Of a stretch of 64,000 nt of DNA, positions 38,901 through 45,184 are shown one piece after another. Under the pieces are notes generated by a model that was not told the DNA's origin, did not search any database, and saw only the letters and a program-made list of their open reading frames with translations. The stretch is from the NCBI GenBank assembly GCA_965229785.1, contig CBDDJS010000001.1, forward strand, positions 4,588,001 to 4,652,000, given 5' to 3'. Source of the DNA: JAWPMT01 sp965229785. Lineage in GTDB: Bacteria > Bacteroidota > Bacteroidia > Cytophagales > Cyclobacteriaceae. Position 1 is the stretch's first letter. Each line of letters starts with the position of its first letter. A program made the position numbers and the translations under genes.

Positions 38901-39991
38901 GCAAGCAATTGAAGCCTTTTGACATGTACAGGGTGCGCTGGGAAGATGAAAACTCAGAAGATCTACCCGAATTAGATATTGACTCGCTATTGGACCTTGC
39001 ACAGCAATTTTTGCCGGACACCAGTCTTGCTGGTCATTATAGAAGTCAGTCGCTGGAATTAATCGATTTCTCCAATCAGCACTTCTACGATGGAAGGTTA
39101 CATATGCTACCTTCTTTTGAAGCACTGAATCACGCAGAACCGGCCATTGCCTACTTGAAAGTAGATGATGGGATTTGGGAAAATAACATTAACGATTCGG
39201 AGGCCTCACAGGTGGTCGACCTGATCTTTGAACTCCAAAAATCTGATCCCAAGTTATCGATAGGAGTAGTCACTTTCAATGCCCGACAACAAGGGCATAT
39301 CCTGGATCTGCTGGAAGCGCGCGCGATTGAATTGAAACAAGCTTTACCGGACAAGCTGATCGTAAAGAACATAGAAAACATTCAGGGAGATGAAAGAGAT
39401 GTGATCATTTTCAGCACGGCCTACGCTCCTGACAAAAAGGGCAAATTGCAAATGCGATTTGGACCACTCAATCAACAGGGCGGAGAAAACCGACTCAATG
39501 TAGCGGTAACCCGCGCACGAGAAAAGATTTATGTCATCTCCAGCATTCTTCCTGCTCAAATCCGGGCGGAAGACACAAAAAACCCTGGCCCACTATTGTT
39601 CAAGAAGTTCCTTGAGCATGCCTGGGCCGTGAGCAATAAGAATTGGATACCTGGTGTTACAACGTTTGAGCAACATGAGGATCGTTGGTACCTGCGAAAC
39701 CGGTTGCAATTACCCCAATTCCACGGATTCCCATCTCTCAACTTGCAGAAAACCTATCAGTTTTCGGACCTCACTATTTCCCAAAACTCAAAAAACAGGG
39801 GTATTATACTTACCGATGATGAAGTATTCCATGACAGCCCTTCGGTAAAAGATGCTTTTGTTTATTTCCCAAACCTGCTGGTTGACAAAAAATGGCCTTA
39901 TTCAAGAATCTACTCCAGGGCTTTTTGGTTGGATAGGGATACTATTCAGGAGCGAATGAAAATGTTTTTGAATCGTATCTCCGAAGATTGA
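35969..39991 (+). CDS. Large SF1 (DNA2/NAM7-like) helicase with vestigial nuclease-like C-terminus
   Basis: The 1340-residue protein has an N-terminal domain resembling DUF4011-type helicase partners (about 1-300; RLTNLSGSNRSLLLMRL). The motor follows: Walker A GPPGTGKSQL near residue 317, Q-motif-like DAYQERAL just before it, Walker B FDEASQCFAEKA near 952, motif III GDSKQLKPFDM, motif IV-like GHYRSQSLELIDFSN, motif V IENIQGDERDVIIFSTAY, and motif VI GGENRLNVAVTRAREKIYV near 1178. A long coiled insert splits motifs I and II. The last 65 residues align by eye with a Vsr/MTES_1575-type endonuclease end (ILTDDEVFHDSPSVKDAF, then a YSRIYSRAFWLD end), but with the metal-binding acidic positions altered, so nuclease activity is doubtful. 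Related multi-domain helicases occur in phage-defence loci; here the neighbours give no support for that. Confidence 0.85.
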   Translation: MHQILQSYLRRLTNLSGSNRSLLLMRLVSEQCIDLHDYNFVLNEPSFEILRKLISHDNTIDLTQEIDSRDADANRHGKRLKKLERIDKFIFEERGAKDLYIGWPFVRGKFSDDTLVRGPLLFFPIELINKNNLWSLKLRKDVNITFNKSFLLAYSFFNQTPLDEELLETTFNDFDRDSTVFRTQLYELLKNSNLEINFNQDNFIDELKSFKDFKRSDYEAQEKTGSLKLFPEAVLGIFPQAGSYLVPDYINLIENEKIKDLEDFFFQRQREDLEDEGDTRFSDRLLEENTFTPFELDAYQERALGLIKKGNSMIVQGPPGTGKSQLISNLICDYIARGKNILLVCQKKAALDVVYERLKSKDLHNSIGLVHDFKNDRKDIFHQIATQIDRIDEYKQKNNSLDAIQLERSFQQASRKIDQSVEELEEFKTMLFDESECGKSIKELYLSSDPTTLAIPLNQEYRSFHYHEVEAFKDRLSRYLRYYREFEGKKHFWIGGKSFAQHSVSDLVNIRNTVTEVIKYSEEIEQKAHDIIHKPVDFESAQLLADKPEELERLISNLDNERAYRYFQHIVTEAPISKSEWLAEEERRMMQCFKGYGPESSLKAEKLGKFQEALEHAINARKGVLSWLRWKLFSADRNFIRQVLHANELKANREGFQVLLDKIDNRLNYEHVLSELTQVKWLSDFPTSLKKTETQNWFFYQKLALNTYELLDQLRPLESLIPFHKNDRKSQLETLSQLQSLVKEIPVARARWGSYLSEQQIRSLTLKKISPDEAVKSLNKDFDKIYDYHGLRDGFTQVETKIIEDLLEASQDDLNPETIMVIFNNSLALAWIDHIETKYPILRAVSSHHLETLEKTLKDAVEDKKQVSSDILLLKSRERTYEDLEYNRLNNLVTYRDLYHQVTKKRRIWPIRRVVTNFSEELFKLLPCWMASPESASAIFPMQEMFDLVIFDEASQCFAEKAIPALYRGKQVVIAGDSKQLKPFDMYRVRWEDENSEDLPELDIDSLLDLAQQFLPDTSLAGHYRSQSLELIDFSNQHFYDGRLHMLPSFEALNHAEPAIAYLKVDDGIWENNINDSEASQVVDLIFELQKSDPKLSIGVVTFNARQQGHILDLLEARAIELKQALPDKLIVKNIENIQGDERDVIIFSTAYAPDKKGKLQMRFGPLNQQGGENRLNVAVTRAREKIYVISSILPAQIRAEDTKNPGPLLFKKFLEHAWAVSNKNWIPGVTTFEQHEDRWYLRNRLQLPQFHGFPSLNLQKTYQFSDLTISQNSKNRGIILTDDEVFHDSPSVKDAFVYFPNLLVDKKWPYSRIYSRAFWLDRDTIQERMKMFLNRISED

Positions 39992-40313
39992 GAACAGCAT
40001 TTAAGTCCTTTCTGCGCGGATCGATTAATAACTGATTAACTCAAATCTCTTTGGTTCAATGGAGAGTTATATTCCTCCCCAGATTTACCGATTGATGGAT
40101 CAAGCAATTTTTCAGGGGGCAGTAACAAAATATTCTATTGACCAATTGGGTCTGGTTTGGAAGTTAAATCCATATTCAGTTTCAAAATCGCTCACCAGAG
40201 CGGCGCTTAAGTCCTCTTGACCATACAGAACATAATAACTCATTAACTTAATTAACTGAGGATCATTAGAATAATGTCATTACTCCACAGATTTTCCGAT
40301 TGATCCATTTTAT
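39990..40313. repeat. Diverged direct repeat, two copies about 207 bp apart
   Basis: Copy 1 (about 39999-40107) and copy 2 (about 40205-40313) share TTAAGTCCT, TAATAACT-x-ATTAACT and CAGATTTxCCGATTGAT in the same order, at offsets of 206, 207 and 208 bp. Copy 1 begins at the very end of the helicase gene. Differences within GGACTTAA-x-GC-x-G fall mostly at third codon positions when read on the minus strand. Confidence 0.6.
40112..40308 (-). pseudogene. Candidate decayed small gene (two partial frames)
   Basis: On the minus strand an ATG at 40308 opens MDQSENLWSND before a stop, and a second frame runs YVLYGQEDLSAALVSDF and on to a TGA at 40112, with a start-like ATG at 40243. The composition (hydrophobic, acidic, aromatic) is protein-like, and the other repeat copy retains a similar DL-x-A-x-L pattern. 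A frame change between the two parts and stops in the other copy argue that it is broken. Its family is unknown. Confidence 0.3.
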
Positions 40314-40338
40314 CGGCCTTACAACCAGGCAAAAGGGT

Positions 40339-40375
40339 AAAAAAAAAGAGCAATCCGATAAAAATCAGATTGCTC
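40339..40375 (-). terminator. Rho-independent terminator acting on minus-strand transcripts
   Basis: GAGCAATC (40348-40355) pairs with GATTGCTC (40368-40375), and the inner GAT/ATC extends the stem after one mismatch. Nine consecutive A on the plus strand (40339-40347) become a T-run after the stem on the minus strand. No minus-strand protein gene lies directly upstream, so it may end a small RNA starting at about 40400-40550, or protect the downstream region from antisense transcription. Confidence 0.6.
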
Positions 40376-40549
40376 CCAAAACAACTAAAGGCTGTAGCCG
40401 AGCGGCTACAGTACCGTAAATATATGAAAATTTGGCTTATTACGGGTGATCCTTCGACATTTCATGCACAGTTTACTTCATTTTACGGATGTTTATGAAT
40501 CATCCTATTCGTATGTTGCTCACTAAAAACCTTCTAAAAACCTACATAA

Positions 40550-41161
40550 ATGGCTTTTGAACTAGATATTTTGGCAAAAAATGAACAGGGAGCCCGATGC
40601 CAATTTACCCGTAACGGATCAAAACTTTCTTTCAATGAGATCTTTCACCTGTGGCAATCCACCGAACATATTGAGCATTATCTGTCTGGGATCAAAAACC
40701 TGGGGTTTGACCAGTTTTATTGGGAGCATCCCGCATTGACAGAAGAAATCGTGCATCTGCCTTATGAATGCATGTTAGTCAAAACCGATCATTTTAATCA
40801 CCGGACTGTGGACACCACCTCTTTTTCTGCCTATTTGCAAAGAGATGAATCCGTGGCAGTTTTCGATAACCTCGGACGAAATGCTCGATTGGTAGTCCCG
40901 ACACTGAAATCCCATGAAGAAAATTACAAGCACTTTGGTGCATTCCTCAACTTTGCACCTACTATTCAAATCAGTGATTTGTTCAATGCGGTAGCCTGCA
41001 GCATCCTCGAAGAGTTACACAAAGGAAAAACCATTTGGCTCTCTACTGCAGGCCTTGGGGTCATTTGGCTACATATTCGACTAGATACCGTACCAAAGTA
41101 CTATAAAACAAAAACCTACAAGGACGCTACATTCCTCAATCGCCGCAAGAGGAGATTTTGA
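40550..41161 (+). CDS. DUF6940-like protein
   Basis: The 203-residue protein has no signal peptide. Its C-terminal half shows the pattern I associate with DUF6940: FGAFLNFAPTIQISDLFNAV, then TIWLSTAGLGVIWLHIRLD and PKYYKTKTYK at the very end. The N-terminal half is less conserved (FNEIFHLWQSTEHIEHYL). The function is unknown. It follows the repeat-rich gap and precedes the unknown secreted protein by 75 bp to that gene's chosen start. The family assignment is from memory of the motif pattern and should be confirmed by a profile search. Confidence 0.7.
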   Translation: MAFELDILAKNEQGARCQFTRNGSKLSFNEIFHLWQSTEHIEHYLSGIKNLGFDQFYWEHPALTEEIVHLPYECMLVKTDHFNHRTVDTTSFSAYLQRDESVAVFDNLGRNARLVVPTLKSHEENYKHFGAFLNFAPTIQISDLFNAVACSILEELHKGKTIWLSTAGLGVIWLHIRLDTVPKYYKTKTYKDATFLNRRKRRF

Positions 41162-41236
41162 GTCCTCCAAATGTCTACTATTTACATTTCCGATTCTTGT
41201 GATTTTTCGACAGATTTGAAGAAGGACTTTAGTTCT

Positions 41237-42604
41237 ATGTTTCACCGACTTGCCATTTTTTCATTAAGCTGCCTCTTATCGGTTGCTCTGGTTTCCGCTC
41301 AGGAAAAGGTTTTCGAAATTCCAATTGAAAACTCCAATAAAGAATTCTCTTCACACTACGTGAAAGATCGAACGCTCAATCAGTCCTACCTGCTGCGAGT
41401 TGCATACGATGAAGTGGATGTATTCGTTTTGAACGATTCCATGAAAGTCCAGTTTAACAAGACGTTCAAGATCGGCATAAAGCAAGAAAAATTTTACCTG
41501 AACGAATTACTGGGCTTTACCGCCGTTGATGGGGTCATTTACGGGTATTACACCAACTACAACATCACAATCCCTGGGTATCTCCTTTTCAACATGCGCG
41601 CCCGGGGCGTACGGAGAGGACAACTGCCTTTTGATCTGGACAAAAGAGATGAGTATCTGTTCCACTTCATCAAAGACGGGGTTTTCTACATGGCCTCGGC
41701 CACCCGGAAAAGCAGTGTTCTGAAACTTTACAAGATCCTTACTCCAAAGAATATCAAAAGGTACCTGTATCGAGTAGATGAATACCGGGATCTCCACGAC
41801 ATGTTCAAAGTCTTCAGTGACCCGAAACCAATGGATGTTGGTGTCATCTATGACGATATTCCGACGGACCTTTCCCTGGCCAGTAAAAAGATCAAAGCTT
41901 ATGTTCGGGAAGAAACCCTGGATATCACTTTCGAAAGCAACCTGGGAACGGAACTCATTTCGCTGGATATGGATAGCGCGATCTATACAGAAAAAGTGAT
42001 TCCATATGTCAAATTAAAGAACAAGGGGTACACCAATAATTCAAACTCATTTATTCAGAATGGCCTTCAGTTTGTCGCGCGCTCCTCGGGCAAGGAAGTA
42101 TTTTTATACGTCAAAAAGGTAGATGACGCTAAAATATTGTTTGAAAATCGCTTTACGTCCGAAATGAAAGAAATTCCATTCACGAACGAACTACCAAGCG
42201 GAGAAACCATTTTCACCAGCTCCAGCTTCTACAGAAATACCCCACGGGATTTCCTGAGGGTGCTGGCGAATCGCAATGTTGGAATTGTCGCAACAGATAT
42301 GGGAGACCACTATTTGATCACACTCGGAAGCTACGAAGAGTTAAAGCAACCCTTAACCAACCCATATACCAGCAAGTTATCCGGAAGGCAGCCCGGCCGG
42401 TCTTCTTATATCCAAACCAAGCTTTCAAAGGATTTCGAGTGGATGGACGATACAATCAAAACACTTGAAGAAAATTCTTTTGACGATTGGTTCAAAGAAA
42501 AAGACATCAAAGGACGATACGTTTACGCCTTCGAACACGAAGGTGATAAATATGTCAGCTTCCTGGATCGGAAGAAAAAGACCTACAATCTCTACGTATA
42601 CTAA
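41237..42604 (+). CDS. Secreted protein of unknown function, 455 aa
   Basis: I do not recognise this protein. The frame is open from an ATG at 41171, but the second in-frame ATG at 41237 begins a clear signal peptide (LAIFSLSCLLSVALVSA-Q) and is used as start. The mature part is beta-rich and basic-acidic with no evident cysteine pattern or repeat (for example VDVFVLNDSMKVQFNK, LSKDFEWMDDTIKTLEEN). It ends with a charged DGKYVSFLDRKKK-like tail (EGDKYVSFLDRKKK). It is followed 16 bp later by the acetyltransferase gene on the same strand. Confidence 0.75.
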   Translation: MFHRLAIFSLSCLLSVALVSAQEKVFEIPIENSNKEFSSHYVKDRTLNQSYLLRVAYDEVDVFVLNDSMKVQFNKTFKIGIKQEKFYLNELLGFTAVDGVIYGYYTNYNITIPGYLLFNMRARGVRRGQLPFDLDKRDEYLFHFIKDGVFYMASATRKSSVLKLYKILTPKNIKRYLYRVDEYRDLHDMFKVFSDPKPMDVGVIYDDIPTDLSLASKKIKAYVREETLDITFESNLGTELISLDMDSAIYTEKVIPYVKLKNKGYTNNSNSFIQNGLQFVARSSGKEVFLYVKKVDDAKILFENRFTSEMKEIPFTNELPSGETIFTSSSFYRNTPRDFLRVLANRNVGIVATDMGDHYLITLGSYEELKQPLTNPYTSKLSGRQPGRSSYIQTKLSKDFEWMDDTIKTLEENSFDDWFKEKDIKGRYVYAFEHEGDKYVSFLDRKKKTYNLYVY

Positions 42605-42620
42605 TTAGATCTTACGATAG

Positions 42621-43121
42621 GTGCAGATTGAAATCACTGAATTGAAGGCTGATCAGTCTGAGCATTACAAGTCATTGCTCATGAGGGGGTTAAAATCTGA
42701 TTCAGATTGCTTCCGCATTGCCCCGGAAGACGAACAGTCCGCCCCTTTCCCAACACTAGGACAAATTGACAATTTTACCCTCGGGGCCCGCCATAACGGA
42801 AAGCTTGTTGGCATTGCGAGTTTCAAAAGAGATGGAGCGTCACGGCGGAAACTAAGACATAAAGGCATCCTTTTCAGGATCTACGTAGATCGTGAATACA
42901 GGCAAATGGGAATTGCCAGGAAATTAATTCAACAAGTCATTGACAGAGCCCGGCAGATTCCCGATCTGGAACAGCTCACTTTAACGGTGATTCCCACGAA
43001 CAAGCACGCAAAAACACTTTACGAAAAATTCGGCTTCAGGACATTTGCTTCAGAAGAAAAAGCCATCAAGTGGGAAGGAAAATATTTCAATGAAGATCAA
43101 ATGAAATTGATGTTAAAATAA
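42621..43121 (+). CDS. GNAT family N-acetyltransferase
   Basis: The 166-residue protein has the GNAT fold signature: the beta4/alpha3 acetyl-CoA loop as YVDREYRQMGIARKLIQQVI (Q/R-x-x-G-x-G/A form), and the later strand LTLTVIPTNKHAKTLYEKFGF. Such enzymes transfer an acetyl group to an amine of a small molecule or protein. The acceptor is unknown. The start is a GTG. It converges on the LytTR regulator gene with an 11-bp gap, so the two end almost head-on. Confidence 0.9.
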   Translation: MQIEITELKADQSEHYKSLLMRGLKSDSDCFRIAPEDEQSAPFPTLGQIDNFTLGARHNGKLVGIASFKRDGASRRKLRHKGILFRIYVDREYRQMGIARKLIQQVIDRARQIPDLEQLTLTVIPTNKHAKTLYEKFGFRTFASEEKAIKWEGKYFNEDQMKLMLK

Positions 43122-43132
43122 TGAAAAGCAAA

Positions 43133-43858
43133 TTACATCCACCCAGCACTCTTAAGCCGGTTCATGAATGCTTGTTTGTAAGTCTCGCCGATAGGTAATG
43201 GCACCTCACCTATAATCACACGGGCCTTTTCAATCTCTTTGATCTTATCGATCGCAACTACAAATGATTTGTGAATTCGGATGAAATTTTTCGCCGGCAA
43301 TTTATCCAGCAGGTCATTGAAGGACATAAGTGTCAGCACTCGTTCTTCTGTTGTATGAATCGCCAGATAATCCTTCATCCCTTCGATGTATTGAATGTCT
43401 TTCAAAGCGATCTGTTGCCATTTAAATTCCGTCTTGACGAAAATGAAATCATTCTGTTCCACTTTGGGTGCAGTGTTCTCGGATTTGCTCGTCTTCCCGT
43501 TAGAAGCCCGCTCCAACGCCTTTTGGCTGGATTTCAGAAACCGCCCAAAAGAGATCGGTTTTAGTAGATAGTCCGTAATGTCCAGCTCGTAGCCTTCCAT
43601 TGCATATTCACTATAAGCGGTAGTAAAGATGATCTGAGGCTTTTGTTTGAGTACCTGCACCAATTGTGTTCCCAGCAATTGTGGCATTTGAATATCCAAA
43701 AACAACAAGTCTACCTGCTCATCTTGAAGAAAGGACAACACTTCCATCCCATCATCAAACTTGCCTTTAAGTTCCAAAAAAGGTACTTGTTCGATATAGT
43801 CTACAATCTTTTCCAGCGCCAGCGGCTCATCGTCAACAGCAATACAGGTCAATTTCAT
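43133..43858 (-). CDS. LytTR-family response regulator
   Basis: The 241-residue protein has a receiver domain with the acidic start AVDDEPLALEKI, the phospho-acceptor Asp in LLFLDIQMPQLLG (about residue 56) and Thr/Lys in TTAYSEYAM and LLKPISF. The C-terminal LytTR DNA-binding domain shows DIQYIEGMKDYLAIHT and FIRIHKSFVVAIDKI. It lies 2 bp downstream of the LytS-type kinase gene and is its partner. Likely targets include the divergent operon that begins at 45182, whose upstream region is rich in repeats. Confidence 0.95.
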   Translation of the reverse strand: MKLTCIAVDDEPLALEKIVDYIEQVPFLELKGKFDDGMEVLSFLQDEQVDLLFLDIQMPQLLGTQLVQVLKQKPQIIFTTAYSEYAMEGYELDITDYLLKPISFGRFLKSSQKALERASNGKTSKSENTAPKVEQNDFIFVKTEFKWQQIALKDIQYIEGMKDYLAIHTTEERVLTLMSFNDLLDKLPAKNFIRIHKSFVVAIDKIKEIEKARVIIGEVPLPIGETYKQAFMNRLKSAGWM

Positions 43859-43860
43859 TC

Positions 43861-44964
43861 TTACTTGGTTTTAGGTATCTCCGGTTCTTCCAAATTTACG
43901 TTAAGCGATACGGTATAGAATCCATTTGCCACATGAGAATTCAACGCATATCGGTTTTCATACAACAAATCCAGTCTTCTTTCCACGTTCTTGAGTCCAA
44001 TACCGCCGACTTGATCTTTTTGTTCCTGAATGTTCGGGTCATATGAGTTTCGGCAACTGAATCGCAGTAACGAATCTTCAACTTCAATGGATACTTCTAT
44101 GACCCGGCGGCCATCGATGATATTGGCGTGTTTGAAGGCATTTTCGACAAACACGATAAAAAGCATCGGCGCTATTTTCTGGCCGGCAATCTGACCCGAA
44201 CATTTAAAATTGACTTCATCGGTCGCCTTCATTCGAATACGTTGCAAATCAAAATAGCTAGACAGGTATTCAATCTCGCTGTTTAGCAGTACATGATTAG
44301 CGTTGCTTTCATAAAGCATGTAACGCATAATAGCCGATAACTTATGAACTGCCTCAGATCCTTCGGGCGATACCTTGTAGATAAGGGAATCGATGCTGTT
44401 CAACACATTGAACAAAAAGTGAGGATTTACCTGATTTCTCAAAAGGTCCAGTTCTCCCTGTAATTTTCGACGTTCCAATTCCTTCTGCATTTGCTGATTC
44501 TTGAACCAGTCCGCGGTAATACGCACCGCAATAGAGAATGGAACCAGCCCTAAAATCGTATTGAATCGACGAGCCAGTTCCTGCCAATGAAGATATTCAC
44601 TACTATCATCAAGGTTGAACTGTACGGTGGGCAGCGATTTGATGGCAAAAAGGCTATCAAAACCATATTTTAAGGGTGGGTAGACCAATAATAGCAGCAC
44701 CACCGTGCCCACAAACCACCAGGTCTTTCTTCCCAACCAATTAGGGATCAGGTATGAATAAAAAGTATAAAAGATAGCAAGCTTGACAGGGACATTGATC
44801 ACAAGCCACCCCAGGTATTCGTGAAGCTGCATTTCATCAACATTCACCATGACCATGCCAATCATCACAAAATAGAATGCCCACCACAAAATGTGATAGA
44901 TCCCCGTTTGTCGATTTAGCCTGGAAAAAAGGCGGTCCCTGATGTTTTCTAATCGATTTGCCAT
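43861..44964 (-). CDS. LytS-type sensor histidine kinase (His_kinase/PF06580)
   Basis: The 367-residue protein has four membrane helices in the first 150 residues (for example ILWWAFYFVMIGMVMV, LAIFYTFYSYLIPNWLG, FVGTVVLLLLVYPPL), a coiled-coil linker, and the PF06580 phospho-acceptor motif QVNPHFLFNVLNSIDSL, followed by a HATPase with VENAFKHAN and VGGIGLKNVERRLDLLY. It has no large sensor domain. It should phosphorylate the LytTR regulator encoded 2 bp downstream. It is transcribed away from the ABC/aminopeptidase operon, separated by 217 bp. Confidence 0.95.
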   Translation of the reverse strand: MANRLENIRDRLFSRLNRQTGIYHILWWAFYFVMIGMVMVNVDEMQLHEYLGWLVINVPVKLAIFYTFYSYLIPNWLGRKTWWFVGTVVLLLLVYPPLKYGFDSLFAIKSLPTVQFNLDDSSEYLHWQELARRFNTILGLVPFSIAVRITADWFKNQQMQKELERRKLQGELDLLRNQVNPHFLFNVLNSIDSLIYKVSPEGSEAVHKLSAIMRYMLYESNANHVLLNSEIEYLSSYFDLQRIRMKATDEVNFKCSGQIAGQKIAPMLFIVFVENAFKHANIIDGRRVIEVSIEVEDSLLRFSCRNSYDPNIQEQKDQVGGIGLKNVERRLDLLYENRYALNSHVANGFYTVSLNVNLEEPEIPKTK

Positions 44965-44982
44965 TTACCAAATGTACGTGGC

Positions 44983-45002
44983 TTTTCGATCCGGGTCGAA
45001 AA
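44983..45002. promoter_or_regulatory. Inverted repeat TTTTCGA-N6-TCGAAAA upstream of the LytS kinase gene
   Basis: The arms at 44983-44989 and 44996-45002 are perfectly complementary, 7 bp each around TCCGGG. The element lies 18 bp upstream of the LytS-type kinase start in the 217-bp divergent gap. An operator is likely, but no protein can be assigned to it. Confidence 0.35.
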
Positions 45003-45036
45003 CCTGCAAAGCTTCTCGACCAATACTCCGATTGAC

Positions 45037-45117
45037 TCTACCAACGGGTCCGATGAACCGGCTAATCCTTTGAAAGGATAAAAAGGGGTGTTGGTAGATT
45101 ACTTTCAGAGGTTCATC
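45037..45117 (+). promoter_or_regulatory. Candidate structured leader with crossing stems (pseudoknot-like)
   Basis: Stem 1 pairs TCTACCAAC (45037-45045) with GTTGGTAGA (45090-45098), 9 perfect bp. Stem 2 pairs GATGAACC (45052-45059) with GGTTCATC (45110-45117), 8 perfect bp. The 5' arm of stem 2 lies inside stem 1 and the 3' arm lies outside, so the two would form a pseudoknot or alternative folds. A third hairpin, ATCCTTTGAAAGGAT, lies at 45064-45078. A T7 run follows at 45124-45130, six bases after stem 2. The gene at 45182 begins 64 bp later. Each stem alone could arise by chance; the crossing pattern is what makes the element notable. Confidence 0.35.
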
Positions 45118-45162
45118 CATTCCTTTTTTTGGACTGTGCAACGATATCTACATTAGTTTCAT

Positions 45163-45184
45163 CATTTGACTAAATCATCAAATG
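45163..45184. promoter_or_regulatory. Inverted repeat over the start codon of the 45182 gene
   Basis: CATTTGA (45163-45169) and TCAAATG (45178-45184) form a perfect 7-bp inverted repeat around an 8-bp spacer. The right arm includes the ATG at 45182. If transcribed, it could fold and mask the start. An alternative start at 45197 would lie just beyond it. Confidence 0.3.

Larger units (their letters stand above)
39992..40549. other. 558-bp gene-free stretch with decayed repeats
   Basis: No intact gene is seen. The first two thirds hold two diverged copies of a unit of about 0.1 kb, 206-208 bp apart, that reads like decayed coding sequence on the minus strand. The last third holds a minus-strand terminator (40339-40375) and an isolated 8-bp hairpin with a tetraloop (CTGTAGCC/GGCTACAG, 40392-40411). 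A 53-codon plus-strand frame at 40059-40220 is also open but overlaps the repeat copies. Confidence 0.6.

Noticed and set aside
40059..40220. 53-codon plus-strand ORF in the gene-free stretch after the helicase
   Set aside because: It starts with a plausible peptide, but it overlaps the diverged repeat; the minus-strand reading of that repeat has more third-position differences, so the plus-strand frame is probably by chance. Low certainty.
40392..40411. Sequence GTAGCCGAGCGGCTAC resembling a tRNA Ser/Leu D-arm
   Set aside because: The stretch is a simple palindrome forming one hairpin. No acceptor, anticodon or T arms are found around it.
35035..41161. Phage-defence island around the large helicase
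   Set aside because: Apart from the helicase there is no recognisable defence gene, toxin-antitoxin pair, integrase or attachment site; the neighbours are a HHH protein and ordinary genes.
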